Assembly (NCBI GenBank): GCA_027943245.1
Contig: JANDJZ010001721.1
Location: 1-16,569, forward strand
Direction: 5' to 3'
Source: Acanthamoeba sp. SK_2022b
Lineage: Eukaryota > Discosea > Longamoebia > Acanthamoebidae
Length of the DNA stretch: 16,569 nt
Shown: piece by piece, positions 7,532 through 15,908 of the stretch
Numbering within the stretch: the first letter of the stretch is position 1
How the letters are laid out: each line of letters opens with the position of its first letter
Made by a program: the position numbers and the translations under genes
The notes under the pieces: generated by a model
What the model saw: the letters and a program-made list of their open reading frames with translations, nothing else
Told to the model about the DNA's origin: nothing
The model's database searches: none

Positions 7532-8504
7532 ACGTTTTTATTTTAAAAGGCTTTTAAAGTCAAGGGTTCTTAGATTTAATAAATTTTTGGCCACGTATAA
7601 GAAGAGGAAAAATAAAAAGGTTTTGCTAAATGCCGCCACTACTTTTCGTAGAAGAAAATATAAAAGAAGACGAAGACGCTTAACGTTATATACTAAGAAT
7701 ATTTTGATTAAAGGGTTATACGCTAAGGGTTATCGAAGAAGATATTTTTTTAAATACTTAAAAGGTCGGGTAGAGTTTATTCGTGTTAGAAATTTTATTT
7801 CAAAATATAAATGGTATAATAAAAAAAAAGTATGAAAAAGATACCATAAAAAACCGTTTAAAATTTTATATTTAAGCTTATGCAAAAATGAACGGTTTAA
7901 AGTTCGTCATTTTAGGGCTGCAAGTAAATTTTATAGAAAAAGGGGTTTGTATCGTTTTCTAAAAGAAATTGTTAAATATAGCAGGTTGCGTTATCTTTTA
8001 TCCCGTTATGGCAAGAAATCAGCAAAAAAGGAACAAAAGAAAATAATAAGGAAAGCTACTTTAGAAAGGGTAGAAAAATTTTTATTAGTTAATAATTTAT
8101 TTCAAAATTTAATTTCATCTGGTAAAAAAAAGCTTTCGTTAAAAATCTTTTTAGATCTTTTTTCATTATTAAAGTTTAAGTATAAAAATGCTTTTATCGA
8201 TAGTTACATTGAGGGTTTGGAAAATATTAGACCCTTAATAAAATATAAGGTTATGTATATAGGAGGAAAGAAATATAAAATACCAACCCTTATGCCTATA
8301 TCTAAAAGTTATTTGGTAGCTATAAGGTGACTAATTTTAAATTCTAATAACAATGGTCATCTTACTTTATCTATGTTAAATAATTTAAATTCTTCAATCA
8401 AAAATGAAGGGGCGATAGTTAAGTTTAGAAAAGAATATCACTTAGCTTCATTTGAAAACAAAACTTACATAAGGTTTTTGAAGTTTTTAAAATCCGGGTT
8501 TTAA
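7503..8504 (+). CDS. rps7: Ribosomal protein S7 with a long basic N-terminal extension
   Basis: This is the head-domain assembly protein of the small subunit. The C-terminal half is S7: a helix-rich region, then [30 protein letters not shown], equivalent to the family's ALENVRP-x4-R-x2-GG-x-YQVP, then AIRWLI with the Trp as TGA (8328-8330). A typical S7 is about 150 residues; this frame has 333, the first ~170 being extremely Arg/Lys-rich with clusters such as [14 protein letters not shown] chose ATG 7503 because it is the first ATG in frame; it lies inside the rps12 tail. Two TGA codons (7833-7835, 8328-8330) read as Trp. The extension could be an RNA-binding addition or could hide a separate fused protein; I see no stop or second start that separates one. 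Confidence 0.88.
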
Positions 8505-8510
8505 TAAATT

Positions 8511-9269
8511 ATGTCGATATTGATCTGAAAAGGTAAACCGATAAAAAAATTATTACAAAAAACAATTAAAATTTCTGGTAGAAATAATCAAGGTAGAATT
8601 ACACGCTATCATCGTGGTGGTGGGTGCAAAAAGTTAACTCGTATAGTAGATTACAATCGCTATATTTGAAATATATTTGGTTTTGTTCATCGAATTGAAT
8701 ACGATCCGAAAAGAAATGCGTTATTAGCGTTAGTGGTTTATTCCAATGGTATAATGTCGTATATTTTATCGCCTGAAGGACTTCGTGTTGGTGATTGTGT
8801 ATTTGCTAAAGAATCTGTAGTTTTTAAACCCGGTAATGCGACTTTTTTAAAAAATATTCCAATAGGATTGCGTATAAATTCAGTTGAAGTTTTTCCAAAT
8901 AAAGGTTCACAGTTGATTAGGGCCGCGGGTTGCTATGCGACTATAGTAAGTAAATTTCAAAATATTGCAATTTTAAAATTGAAATCTGGTGAATTAAGGC
9001 GTTTTAACGGCGATTGCTTAGCTGTTATCGGTACTGTGTCAAATTTTCAGTATATTTATAGAAATTTTAAAAAGGCTGGTTTTTATCGAAAAAAAGGTTG
9101 ACTTCCTATCGTACGCGGAGTGGCTATGAATCCTGTCGACCATCCTCATGGCGGTGGTCAGGGTAAGACCTCAGGAGGTCGACCGTCCGTTACTCCTTAT
9201 GGTGTAATAACAAAAGGAAAGCCTACACGAAAAAGAATATCACCATTCATTTTAAAAAGAAGAAGATAG
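8511..9269 (+). CDS. rpl2: Ribosomal protein L2
   Basis: This is the large-subunit protein that closes the peptidyl-transferase region. The start reads [15 protein letters not shown], then [17 protein letters not shown], equivalent to the family's GRNN-G-IT-RH-GGG. The middle carries the SH3-like domain, and [11 protein letters not shown] at about 206-216 is the universally conserved loop, whose His is critical at the ribosome active centre. TGA codons near the start, at 8667-8669 and before LPIVRG are Trp. Length is 252 residues, close to the bacterial 273, and the stop is TAG 9267-9269. It lies seven bases after rps7; in bacteria fusA, tufA, rpsJ, rplC, rplD and rplW sit between, so this is a collapsed str-S10 junction. 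Confidence 0.99.
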
Positions 9270-9275
9270 TATAAT

Positions 9276-9512
9276 ATGCGTTCAGTATGAAAAGGTGTTT
9301 TTTTAAAGAATAATTCCAATCTATGTAAATCTTCTACATTTCTAAATACTATGTTAAAGAAAACTTTTTTAGTCCATGATGGAAAAACTTCTAAAAAGCT
9401 TATGGTTGATCGTTTTATGGTAGGTTTAAAAGTAGGGGAGTTTATTTTTACACGAAAAATGGGTGCCTTGCATAAAAAAAAGGTTTTAAAAAATAAAAAA
9501 AAGAAAAAATAA
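9276..9512 (+). CDS. rps19: Ribosomal protein S19
   Basis: This is a small-subunit head protein that contacts S13. It opens MRSVWKGVF with Trp as TGA and has the central TMLKKTFLVHDGKT and the signature MVGLKVGEFIFTR, equivalent to the family's MVGHKLGEF-x-TR. Length is 78 residues, slightly shorter than the bacterial 92, with a Lys-rich tail. ATG 9276 follows rpl2 by six bases, and the stop TAA shares its last A with the rps3 ATG. Order rpl2-rps19-rps3 is that of the bacterial S10 operon, lacking rpl22. Confidence 0.97.
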
Positions 9513-10423
9513 TGGGTCATGTTATAAGTCCAATTTCTTATAGGTTGTATAATATTAGGTATTGAAATAATAATTGGTTTATATCGAATAATCTTAATTA
9601 CTCTTATATCTTAAATCAAGATATTTTGTTACAACAATTTTTTAAAAAGTTATTTAGATCACATATCGATTCCATACATATGGGTGTTATTTTTGTTAAT
9701 TTAAAGGTCTTAAGATCCTTTAAAGACTTATTTTTGTATGTTTACATCCATGATGGTTTTTTAGATTTACTATTTTTCAATTTAAAAAAAAATAATAAGT
9801 TTATGACTTTAAGGAAACTTTTTACTAAAAAGTTTTATAAAAAATATCGAAGAGCTTTAGCTAACAGAAAATGAGGGAAAAAACCATCGCCAGGTAGACT
9901 TCTTCGGTTTTTAAAAAGACGTGTTTTTTTAAAATATTCAAGAAGGTTCTTTTTTTTATTTATTAAACAAAAAATGTTAAAAATTTATTGAAACGTGCTG
10001 AAAGATCTGATGACCTTTTATTTAAAAAAATTTAATCTAGTTTCTATTAGTCCAAAAATATTCATAGTAGGGCTATCAAAAATGAATGTTAACGCTAATA
10101 TAATAAGCGAATTTTTTTTTATAAGATTAACCCAGTACTATACAATATGGGAGGTTCTTAAAAATATCAATTTTTTATTCAGGTCTTTAATGGGTAAAAA
10201 AAAATTTGTTCGAGGTTATAAAATTACCTGCTCTGGTCGTTTTTCTAGAAAACAAAGAACTACTTATAGTTGAAAATCTTTTGGTAGTTTAGCGTTTAGT
10301 ACTGTTAAATCTAAGTTAGATTATAGTAAAAGGACTATAGCATTAAAGTACAGTTCTTGTACTATAAAAGTATGGGTTAGACTAGGTAGAAAAAGAAAGA
10401 AATTAGTAGATTTTGTTATTTAA
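9512..10423 (+). CDS. rps3: Ribosomal protein S3
   Basis: This is a small-subunit protein at the mRNA entry. The start GHVISPISYRL matches the family's G-K-P-x2-FRL opening with divergence. The C-domain is clear: RGYKITCSGRFSRKQR from about residue 234, then SKLDYSKRTIALKYSSCTIKVWV, equivalent to the family's IDY-A-T-YG-x-GVKVWI. The 303-residue length and the Lys/Phe-rich middle are common in mitochondrial S3. Trp codons by TGA occur near residue 22, at 9872-9874, at 9988-9990 and at 10271-10273; each would wrongly truncate the gene under the standard code. The stop is TAA 10421-10423, two bases before rpl16. Confidence 0.93.
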
Positions 10424-10425
10424 AT

Positions 10426-10851
10426 ATGAAATTTAAAAAATATTTTAAAATAAAATATAAAAATAATAATACATTTCAATATGATTCAATTCATTTTGGT
10501 ACAGTTGGCTTAAAGGCCTTAAGTAATTGTAATATTACTTCAGAGCAACTAACCGCTTCTATAAAATCAATTAAAAGAATTATTAAGAAAAAGAATTTTC
10601 TTATAATTAAAGCCCTTCCTTTTTGAAGTTTAACAAGAAAACCGAGAGACGTTAGGATGGGTAGAGGTAAAGGCAGCCCTGCTTTAAAGGTCTACCCACT
10701 TAAAGCAGGTAAAATAATTTTTGAGTTTAAAAATGTTAGTCAGCGCGTGGCTGAACGGGCTTTTAAATACTCTTCTCTTCGTTTACCTATAGCGACTACA
10801 ATTGTAAAAAAATATGATAAACGTACAGACAGTATTAAAGGTAGCTGATAA
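10426..10851 (+). CDS. rpl16: Ribosomal protein L16
   Basis: This is a large-subunit protein next to the A-site tRNA elbow. It shows [10 protein letters not shown], then [15 protein letters not shown] (the family's I-x4-EAAR-x-A), then [14 protein letters not shown], the conserved MG-GKG loop. The Trp before LTRKP is a TGA (10624-10626). The frame reads through a second TGA at 10846-10848 to the adjacent TAA, so the protein ends in Trp at 141 residues, the usual length. Its last 38 bases overlap rpl14 in another frame, an unusually long overlap. Order rps3-rpl16-rpl14 is bacterial, without rpl29 and rps17. Confidence 0.98.
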
Positions 10852-11203
10852 TTCTGGTGCAGTATTTGTTAATTGTATACGGTTATTAAACGCATCTTCA
10901 AGAGTAGGTGCTAAAGTTGGTGATACCATTACTGTGGTAGTTAAAAAAAGTATTATTAAAAAGAATGTTAAAAAAAGTAAAGAAATAAAAAAGGGCCAGG
11001 TTTGCTCTGCTATCGTCCTTCGTACTTTAAAGGGTGTAAAACGCTGGGGAAATTTTTTTTTGCGATCAAATAGTAATGCTGCTGCTTTATTAAACAAATA
11101 TTTTTTACCAATTGGTTCTAGGATACTTGGACCTGTATTTCGAGAAATACGTGTAGGTTTAAAGTATAACAAAGTTATATCAATTGCCCAAGTTACTTTG
11201 TAA
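10814..11203 (+). CDS. rpl14: Ribosomal protein L14
   Basis: This is a large-subunit interface protein. The start [15 protein letters not shown] is the family signature (the usual MIQ-x2-T-L-VADNSGA), followed by [30 protein letters not shown] and the C-terminal [14 protein letters not shown], equivalent to GTRIFGPV-RELR. Length 129 fits the family (about 122). The ATG lies inside rpl16. The TAA at 11201-11203 precedes the rpl5 ATG by one base, so translation of these genes is probably coupled or reinitiating. Confidence 0.99.
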   Translation: MINVQTVLKVADNSGAVFVNCIRLLNASSRVGAKVGDTITVVVKKSIIKKNVKKSKEIKKGQVCSAIVLRTLKGVKRWGNFFLRSNSNAAALLNKYFLPIGSRILGPVFREIRVGLKYNKVISIAQVTL

Positions 11204-11204
11204 T

Positions 11205-11762
11205 ATGACTAACAACACCTATAATTCTATTACTAAAGGCGATTTACTTATAAAAAATAATATTTATAATTCAACTTTATTAAATAAGACATTTGGCACT
11301 AATTTAGTATCAGTTTTTAATACTTTTAAATCAGAAAAAAATATAAAGTTAGTAAAATTATATTTAATTTTATTTTATTTAACTAACCAAAAACCTTTTA
11401 TAAAAAGAGTAAAATTTAATTATATAAAGAAAAAAATTCTTAAAAGATTTTTTTTAAGCGTAAATTTAAATTTGAATAATCAAATTAATTTGTTTACTTT
11501 TCTGGTAAACTTTTATAATTATTTTTTTCAAATTTATTACCAAAAAGCCCTTAAATATAATTATTTTGATAACAAATTTGTTTTATATTTAGATAATATA
11601 CAATTGTTTTTTAAAAATTACAATAGGCAAAACCACAAAACTCAAATTAAAATAACAATTACTTCTCCGTTTGTTCCAAAAAATTTATTTTATCAGTTTC
11701 TAAGTAGTATATTTTTATTAAAAATTAAAAATTATCATGAAGTACCTATTAATAAAAAATAA
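11205..11762 (+). CDS. rpl5: Ribosomal protein L5 (divergent)
   Basis: This is the probable 5S-rRNA-binding protein of the large subunit. Sequence support is weak: the 185 residues are Asn/Lys/Phe-rich. A region LTNQKPFIKRV sits where L5 has its TGQKP-x4-A motif, and HKTQIKITITSP matches the position of the family's GMDI-x-I-TT strand. Placement between rpl14 and rps14 is exactly that of L5 in the spc operon (with rpl24 lost), which decides the call. The start is ATG 11205, one base after rpl14. The end overlaps rps14 by 26 bases. Confidence 0.78.
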   Translation: MTNNTYNSITKGDLLIKNNIYNSTLLNKTFGTNLVSVFNTFKSEKNIKLVKLYLILFYLTNQKPFIKRVKFNYIKKKILKRFFLSVNLNLNNQINLFTFLVNFYNYFFQIYYQKALKYNYFDNKFVLYLDNIQLFFKNYNRQNHKTQIKITITSPFVPKNLFYQFLSSIFLLKIKNYHEVPINKK

Positions 11763-12036
11763 AAAATTATATAAATTATTTTTTAAGCTTGAATTGAAAA
11801 GAGTACAATACAAAAGTTTATTCTTAAATACTAAATTGCCTAATTATATTAGGCAAAATGCATTTTGACAGCTTACTAAATTAAATAAAAATTCTTCTTT
11901 TGTTTCAATTCGTCAAAGGTGTTTTATTAGTAATAATAGCCGTTCTGTGTCTACGCATTTTAAATTGTCTAGAATTAAACTCCGACTATTAATTTCAACA
12001 AATTATATAAATGGTGTAAAAAAAACAAACCGTTAA
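11737..12036 (+). CDS. rps14: Ribosomal protein S14
   Basis: This is a small-subunit head protein. The 99 residues match the family length. The signature is SIRQRCFISNNSRSV, then FKLSRIKLRLLI, then INGVKK, equivalent to the family's RC-x2-SGR-x-R-x7-FG-SRI-x-LR-x7-GV-KASW. The usual final Ser-Trp is replaced by TNR. A TGA at about 11868 encodes Trp in NAFWQLTKL. The start ATG 11737 lies inside rpl5, and the stop TAA at 12034-12036 is one base from the rps8 ATG. Confidence 0.93.
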
Positions 12037-12037
12037 A

Positions 12038-12421
12038 ATGAGTTTACTGAGCAATATGATTTCAATTATAAAGGTAGGTTATAACGCTAGACATCTTCAG
12101 GTTGTTGTACAAAATTCAAAAATTTGCGTAGCAGTTTTGAATATTCTATATAAGTTAGGTTATATTAGGGGGTTTATTATTAAAGATAAAAAAAGTGTAG
12201 TGGTGTTATTAAAATACATAGGTAATAAGTCTGTTATAAGAAACATTTGTGTTATTTCAACTCCAGGTAGACGCACTTATATTCGACATAGAAAGTTAGA
12301 TGGAGTCTTAAAGAAAAAGGACTCCGGTTTTCTTATTTTATCAACAAGCAAAGGTATGCTTACCGATGAAGAGTCTAGATTGTTTAATATAGGTGGCGAA
12401 GTCTTAGTAAAAATTAGTTAA
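12038..12421 (+). CDS. rps8: Ribosomal protein S8
   Basis: This is a small-subunit central-domain protein that binds 16S-type rRNA. It has the N-domain ending in LYKLGYIRGFII (the family's L-x2-EGFI), then VISTPGRRTYIRHRKL (S-PG-R-Y) and the C-terminal LILSTSKGMLTDEESRLFNIGGEVL, which is almost the family consensus STSKGIMTD-x-AR-x3-GGE-L. Length is 127 residues. It lies three bases before rpl6, in spc-operon order. Confidence 0.99.
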   Translation: MSLLSNMISIIKVGYNARHLQVVVQNSKICVAVLNILYKLGYIRGFIIKDKKSVVVLLKYIGNKSVIRNICVISTPGRRTYIRHRKLDGVLKKKDSGFLILSTSKGMLTDEESRLFNIGGEVLVKIS

Positions 12422-12424
12422 AAT

Positions 12425-12970
12425 ATGACTTTATGTAAAAAGATTATTGGTTTAAATACAAATCTAAAAATAAAAAAAGAAAAAAATAATATTAGAGTGA
12501 CTTTTACTAATTCACAAAAATTATTAATAAGCCTAAAAGTTCCTGAAAATTTTATTTTACACGATAATAGCATTATTTTATTTAATAATAAACTTAAGGA
12601 ATTTAATTATAGTGGATTTTTGAATGTTGTCCTTAAAAACTTATCAACATTGGTTTACGGTTATTATTCTCAATTTTCAAAACTTTATATGATTGGTTTA
12701 GGATTTAAAAATTTCGTGCTTGGCCAAAAACTATATATATTGGTGGGCGATTGTAATTATTTAATTTTTAATATACCGGATAGTATAAAGGTATTTTGTA
12801 GAAAAAATCAAATCTATTTACTTGGTATTGATACAACGCAGATTTTTAACTTTATGTCTAATATTAAAAAAATTAAGAAATCAAATTTTTATAAAGGTAA
12901 GGGTGTATTAGAATTTAAAAACTTTAAGTTTACCAAATTAAAGGTCGGAAAAAAGCAAAGGTTTATGTAA
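12425..12970 (+). CDS. rpl6: Ribosomal protein L6
   Basis: This is a large-subunit protein near the GTPase centre, built of two similar domains. The second is clear: YMIGLGFKNFVLGQKLYILVG, then FNIPDSIKVFC, IYLLGIDTTQIFNFMSNIKK, and the C-terminal FYKGKGVLEF followed by KLKVGKK, equivalent to the family's YKGKGI-x-Y and K-GKK. Length is 181 residues, normal. The first domain is AT-driven and divergent. No TGA or other interruption occurs. Confidence 0.97.
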   Translation: MTLCKKIIGLNTNLKIKKEKNNIRVTFTNSQKLLISLKVPENFILHDNSIILFNNKLKEFNYSGFLNVVLKNLSTLVYGYYSQFSKLYMIGLGFKNFVLGQKLYILVGDCNYLIFNIPDSIKVFCRKNQIYLLGIDTTQIFNFMSNIKKIKKSNFYKGKGVLEFKNFKFTKLKVGKKQRFM

Positions 12971-12978
12971 AATAAAAT

Positions 12979-13341
12979 ATGAAATCTTTTAAAAATTTTA
13001 ATATTTTTGTTTCCCAAAATAATAAAAAAAATTTACTTAGTTCAATACTTAAAAATACCCACGGTTTGAATTTTAAAGGCTTAAAAAAAATTATGTTATT
13101 AAATGGTTCCGATTCTTTTGATAAAGTTAATCAGCTGAATTTAGATTTTTTTACGCAAATAAAAAGTCAAGTTGAGTTTTTTTATAATCTTGAAGAAAAT
13201 AAAATTTTTAATAATATAAATAAAAAGAAAAAAATTAAAAATTACTCTGGTATGCGTCATATTTTGCATCTACCTGTGCGTGGTCAAAGAACACACACAA
13301 ATTCTAAGACACCTAGAAAAAATATAAAAAAAGAAATATAA
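12979..13341 (+). CDS. rps13: Ribosomal protein S13
   Basis: This is a small-subunit head protein contacting P-site tRNA. The C-terminus is decisive: [26 protein letters not shown] equals the family consensus Y-x-G-RH-x3[14 protein letters not shown]. The N-terminal ~80 residues are strongly diverged, as is common in amoebal mitochondria. Length is 120 residues. The final A of its TAA is the first base of the rps11 ATG. In bacteria rpl36 and other genes precede it; here it follows rpl6 by eight bases. Confidence 0.96.
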   Translation: MKSFKNFNIFVSQNNKKNLLSSILKNTHGLNFKGLKKIMLLNGSDSFDKVNQLNLDFFTQIKSQVEFFYNLEENKIFNNINKKKKIKNYSGMRHILHLPVRGQRTHTNSKTPRKNIKKEI

Positions 13342-13886
13342 TGAAGCCTATAAGAAAAAAATTATCCAGTTTTAAAAAAAAAATACCTATTAAAATTAAG
13401 CTTCGAGCAACAGTTCCTGTAAAAAAACCGGTTTTAACAAAATATTGAATAAAAAGGAGGAGATGATTAGAAAACAGAAAAAATAAAAAGAAGTATATTA
13501 GTTTTCGCGAACGTTTTGTGCTGTCCAAGCGTAATCCGAACAAGAGACGTTATTGTTTATTTTATACTAAAAAAAAAAATAATCTTTTTTTAACTATTAC
13601 GAATTTACGGGGTAATGTTATTGCGTCTTATTCCGCCGGTACGTGTAAGATTACAACAAAAAAGAAAAAAAGATCTCCAGATACTTTAAAAACTGTGGCT
13701 GAGTCTATAGCAAAACACATAAGAGCTCGTGGTGTGAAGTATATCTTTAAATTTTTCGTATCTGTTAAAGATTCTAAAGTAATGCGGGTCGTTTTCAATA
13801 CTTGTAAGAAGGCCGGTTTATTAATATTACAGGCTGTAGTTATTAGTACTAAACCCCATAGTTTACCTATGCGAAAAAAAAATTAA
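13341..13886 (+). CDS. rps11: Ribosomal protein S11
   Basis: This is a small-subunit platform protein. A basic N-terminal extension of about 60 residues with two TGA Trp codons (KYWIKRRRWLEN) precedes the S11 core. The core has NNLFLTITNLRGNVIASYSAG (the family's NT-VTITD-x-GN-x5-SAG), a KKKKRSPD turn, AVAES-like TVAESIAKHIRARGVK, and the C-terminal STKPHSLPMRKKN, equivalent to the DVTPIPHNGCRPRK tail. Length is 181 residues. It closes the 14-gene ribosomal cluster, and no rps4 or rpoA follows. Confidence 0.95.
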
Positions 13887-13954
13887 AAAGACTTTAGGGT
13901 GAAGCGTATTAAAAGGTTTGTAGTTTTTTATCGAATAGCGCAATTTTTCAAAAA

Positions 13955-15037
13955 TTGAAAAGCTTTTTAATAGGTTTACTCGAATTTCGATCTGCAACAA
14001 TAAAAAATTTTATAATATTTACAATCTGTTACGGATTTTTAAATTTTTTATTACGAACAGTTATTCTAGTAAATTTTTGTGATGATTCAAGTATTTTTAT
14101 TATATACCAACTATTTACTTTAATAAGTTTTTTTTCAATTTTTTCAATTTTTGTGTTTTATATTCGAACAAATTATTATGATAAATTGGATCAATTTTTA
14201 AGCATATTTATTGATTTAGAACGAATTAAGGAAAATCAACGCAAAACACTATTAATTCTTGATTTCGTTGAGAAAAATTCAAATGTTAATTTTCGTTATA
14301 AGGATTTAAGGACATTTATTTTATTACCCGCTTTCGTTTTTGCAATGCGTATTGAGTCAGTCCCATTGATGTGATTTATAATCGTTTGCATGTTGATGCA
14401 TACGTTCTATTTAAAATCTCTAAATCTAGCAGTTCAACAAATAGAAATTCCTCAGGAAATGTTGCTTAAACCGTCAAAAATTTCTTTAAAATTTTGGGAA
14501 AGCATTTATATAATGAAATTGTGAGTGTATGAAGTTTTAGGAATTAAGCCTCCTAGTGCTGGATCACCTGCAAGCATAGCTTTTGAGAAGCTTAGTAAAA
14601 AGGTGTCACCCAGTACACTTTTAGGTTTTTTTACAGCAGGTGTTGCGAGTACGGTTGGGGGTTATTATTTTATTAATGAACATTATAGGGAAAAAGGTCA
14701 AGCCTCTCCGATATCTTTTTGAAGTAATAAAAGAGCCTGAGGCTTCGCTAGTGATAATTTAGAAATTTTATCTCTTGCTCGCTCATTGTCTACTCGTGGT
14801 TGCGATATGAATACCTTTTGTTTTCCGGGCACAAAAAATTTAGATCCAGCAGCCATACAAGTAGCAACTGACTATATTTCGTACAATCGTGATAATGGTA
14901 AGGTAATAGGTGTGGATGTACCGCTACCAGTAGGCCCGTATCCTTCCTATTTAGATGAGCCAAAGGAATGTTCTTTTAATGATAAAAAGCCGTCGGATTT
15001 TAAGGCTATTGAACTAAAAGAAAGTTTTTTTAACTAA
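13955..15037 (+). CDS. Unrecognised membrane protein, probable paralogue of the 2020-3225 gene
   Basis: Function is not recognised. One frame, read through three in-frame TGA (Trp) codons, runs from a TAA at 13910-13912 to TAA at 15035-15037 with no ATG near its 5' end. I give TTG 13955 as a formal start (360 residues). Upstream, GTG 13899 opens KRIKRFVVFY in another frame, and a -1 shift at GCTTTTTAA (about 13962-13970) would join it. That N-terminus resembles SRIKKLILNF of the other unknown protein, so the true start may be there. Hydrophobic segments lie near residues 17-39, 45-70, 119-150 and 221-240. Shared with the other protein are FIDLERIKEN (85-94) and RG-x6-C-x-P-x2-K (281-294), each in the same order relative to the membrane segments. 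It lacks the heptad-repeat tail, ending instead in a short Pro/Lys-rich segment. It follows rps11 directly. Confidence 0.8.
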
Positions 15038-15276
15038 ACTAAACCTTTAGTCTTTTAATAGGGTTTTAGTAGGGAAAATTATTATTAGAGTCATACGTTG
15101 TCATTAATACTATAATATTTCATAAATAACTTATAGTTGTAAATGTAATAAAAACGCCAATTTAGTCTCTTAAATGATTATGTTATTTTCACATTGTTTT
15201 AAAGTATTAAAAAATTTAAAACAAGTAAGTTTGTAATTCAAATCATTTAAAAACAAAAAAATTAAAATAAACTTAT

Positions 15277-15292
15277 TATATATATATATATA
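15277..15292. repeat. (TA)8 microsatellite
   Basis: Eight perfect TA dinucleotides lie in the non-coding stretch after the second unknown gene. Such tracts mutate by slippage and could vary between strains. An unwinding role is conceivable but unsupported. Confidence 0.9.
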
Positions 15293-15304
15293 GGTAAATA
15301 ATGT

Positions 15305-15450
15305 ATTGGGTAGGCCTCAAGGGTGGAGGGATGGCCTGTAAAGTCATGCGTGGTTTCAATGCCACCCTACTCATTTTACATAAATTTAAAGAGTTGCCAT
15401 TGTACGCTTTCGTGACTTTCTTCTGAAAAAAAGGTGCTTCTTGTATAGCC
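15305..15450 (+). ncRNA. Candidate structured RNA of unknown class
   Basis: This block stands out in base composition from the AT-rich flanks. Several complementary pairs are visible: AGGCC 15312-15316 with GGCCT 15333-15337; AGGGTGG 15320-15326 with CCACCCT 15362-15368; AAAGTCA 15340-15346 with TGACTTT 15413-15419, extended by CG with CG; and GTGG 15350-15353 with CCAC 15362-15365. The first two interlock, so they mean either a pseudoknot or alternative folds. Strand is assumed from the neighbours. A 5S rRNA is a reasonable suspect because Acanthamoeba mtDNA encodes one, but I could not fit the 5S loop signatures. RNase P RNA motifs are not evident either. Confidence 0.3.
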
Positions 15451-15473
15451 AGAAAAATATAATCAAAACGATT

Positions 15474-15908
15474 ATGCCGCAACTTGATAAATTATCTTTT
15501 GCAACACAATATTTTTGATTAACATTATTTTTCTTTTGTCTATACTTTTTAACAGTTAATTTTTTTGTTATTTTAGTTTTTAAAAATATTAAATTAAGAA
15601 ATATTATTTACAGAATTTGGTATTTTTTTTTATTTAAATTTGATTACATCGAATACCACAATAAAAATCAAACCATAGCAGCAAATAGTTTCAATGCAGT
15701 GTATTCAGTAGTATACCTAAATATTCTTATATCTAATAAAATTTCTTTTTTTATTTCTAGTGTTAGTTCATTGCTATCTAGATCATTTACAGCAAATCTT
15801 ATTGATAATAATTTAAATAAATATAATTTAGATAGTTATTTAGTAAGTGGTGTACAGTTAACCGGTGTATATAATAAATTAAAAAGTATTAATATTGATG
15901 AAATATAA
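15474..15908 (+). CDS. atp8: ATP synthase F0 subunit 8
   Basis: This is a peripheral-stalk membrane subunit of ATP synthase. The N-terminus MPQLDKLSFATQYFWL is the diagnostic MPQLD-x2-T-x3-Q-x2-W pattern, with the Trp as TGA. One transmembrane segment follows (about 17-36), then a hydrophilic tail. The 144 residues are long compared with animal ATP8 but normal for protist versions. Its 3' end overlaps the next gene by 11 bases. Confidence 0.93.

Larger units (their letters stand above)
15038..15473. other. Largest non-coding stretch in the window
   Basis: These 436 bases have no convincing reading frame and no canonical tRNA. The 5' half is very AT-rich. A TA run lies at 15277-15292, followed by a markedly GC-richer block at about 15305-15450 that can fold (listed separately). 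In so compact a genome this is the natural place for a promoter, a replication signal or an unrecognised small RNA. The sequence alone does not decide between them. Confidence 0.6.

Noticed and set aside
7833..7947. Splitting rps7 into two genes at the TGA of 7833-7835
   Set aside because: UGA encodes Trp throughout, the frame is continuous, and no ATG follows close to the TGA.
10783..11172. Minus-strand frame of 129 codons opposite rpl14
   Set aside because: It lies wholly over conserved rpl14 and rpl16 and has no family resemblance.
15350..15372. T-arm-like hairpin with loop TTCAAT as part of a tRNA
   Set aside because: The loop has six bases, the invariant G53-C61 pair is missing, and no matching acceptor or anticodon arm can be drawn.
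15276..15482. Minus-strand frame across the non-coding gap
   Set aside because: It ends in the TA repeat and has no recognisable motif; the base composition is better explained by a structured block.
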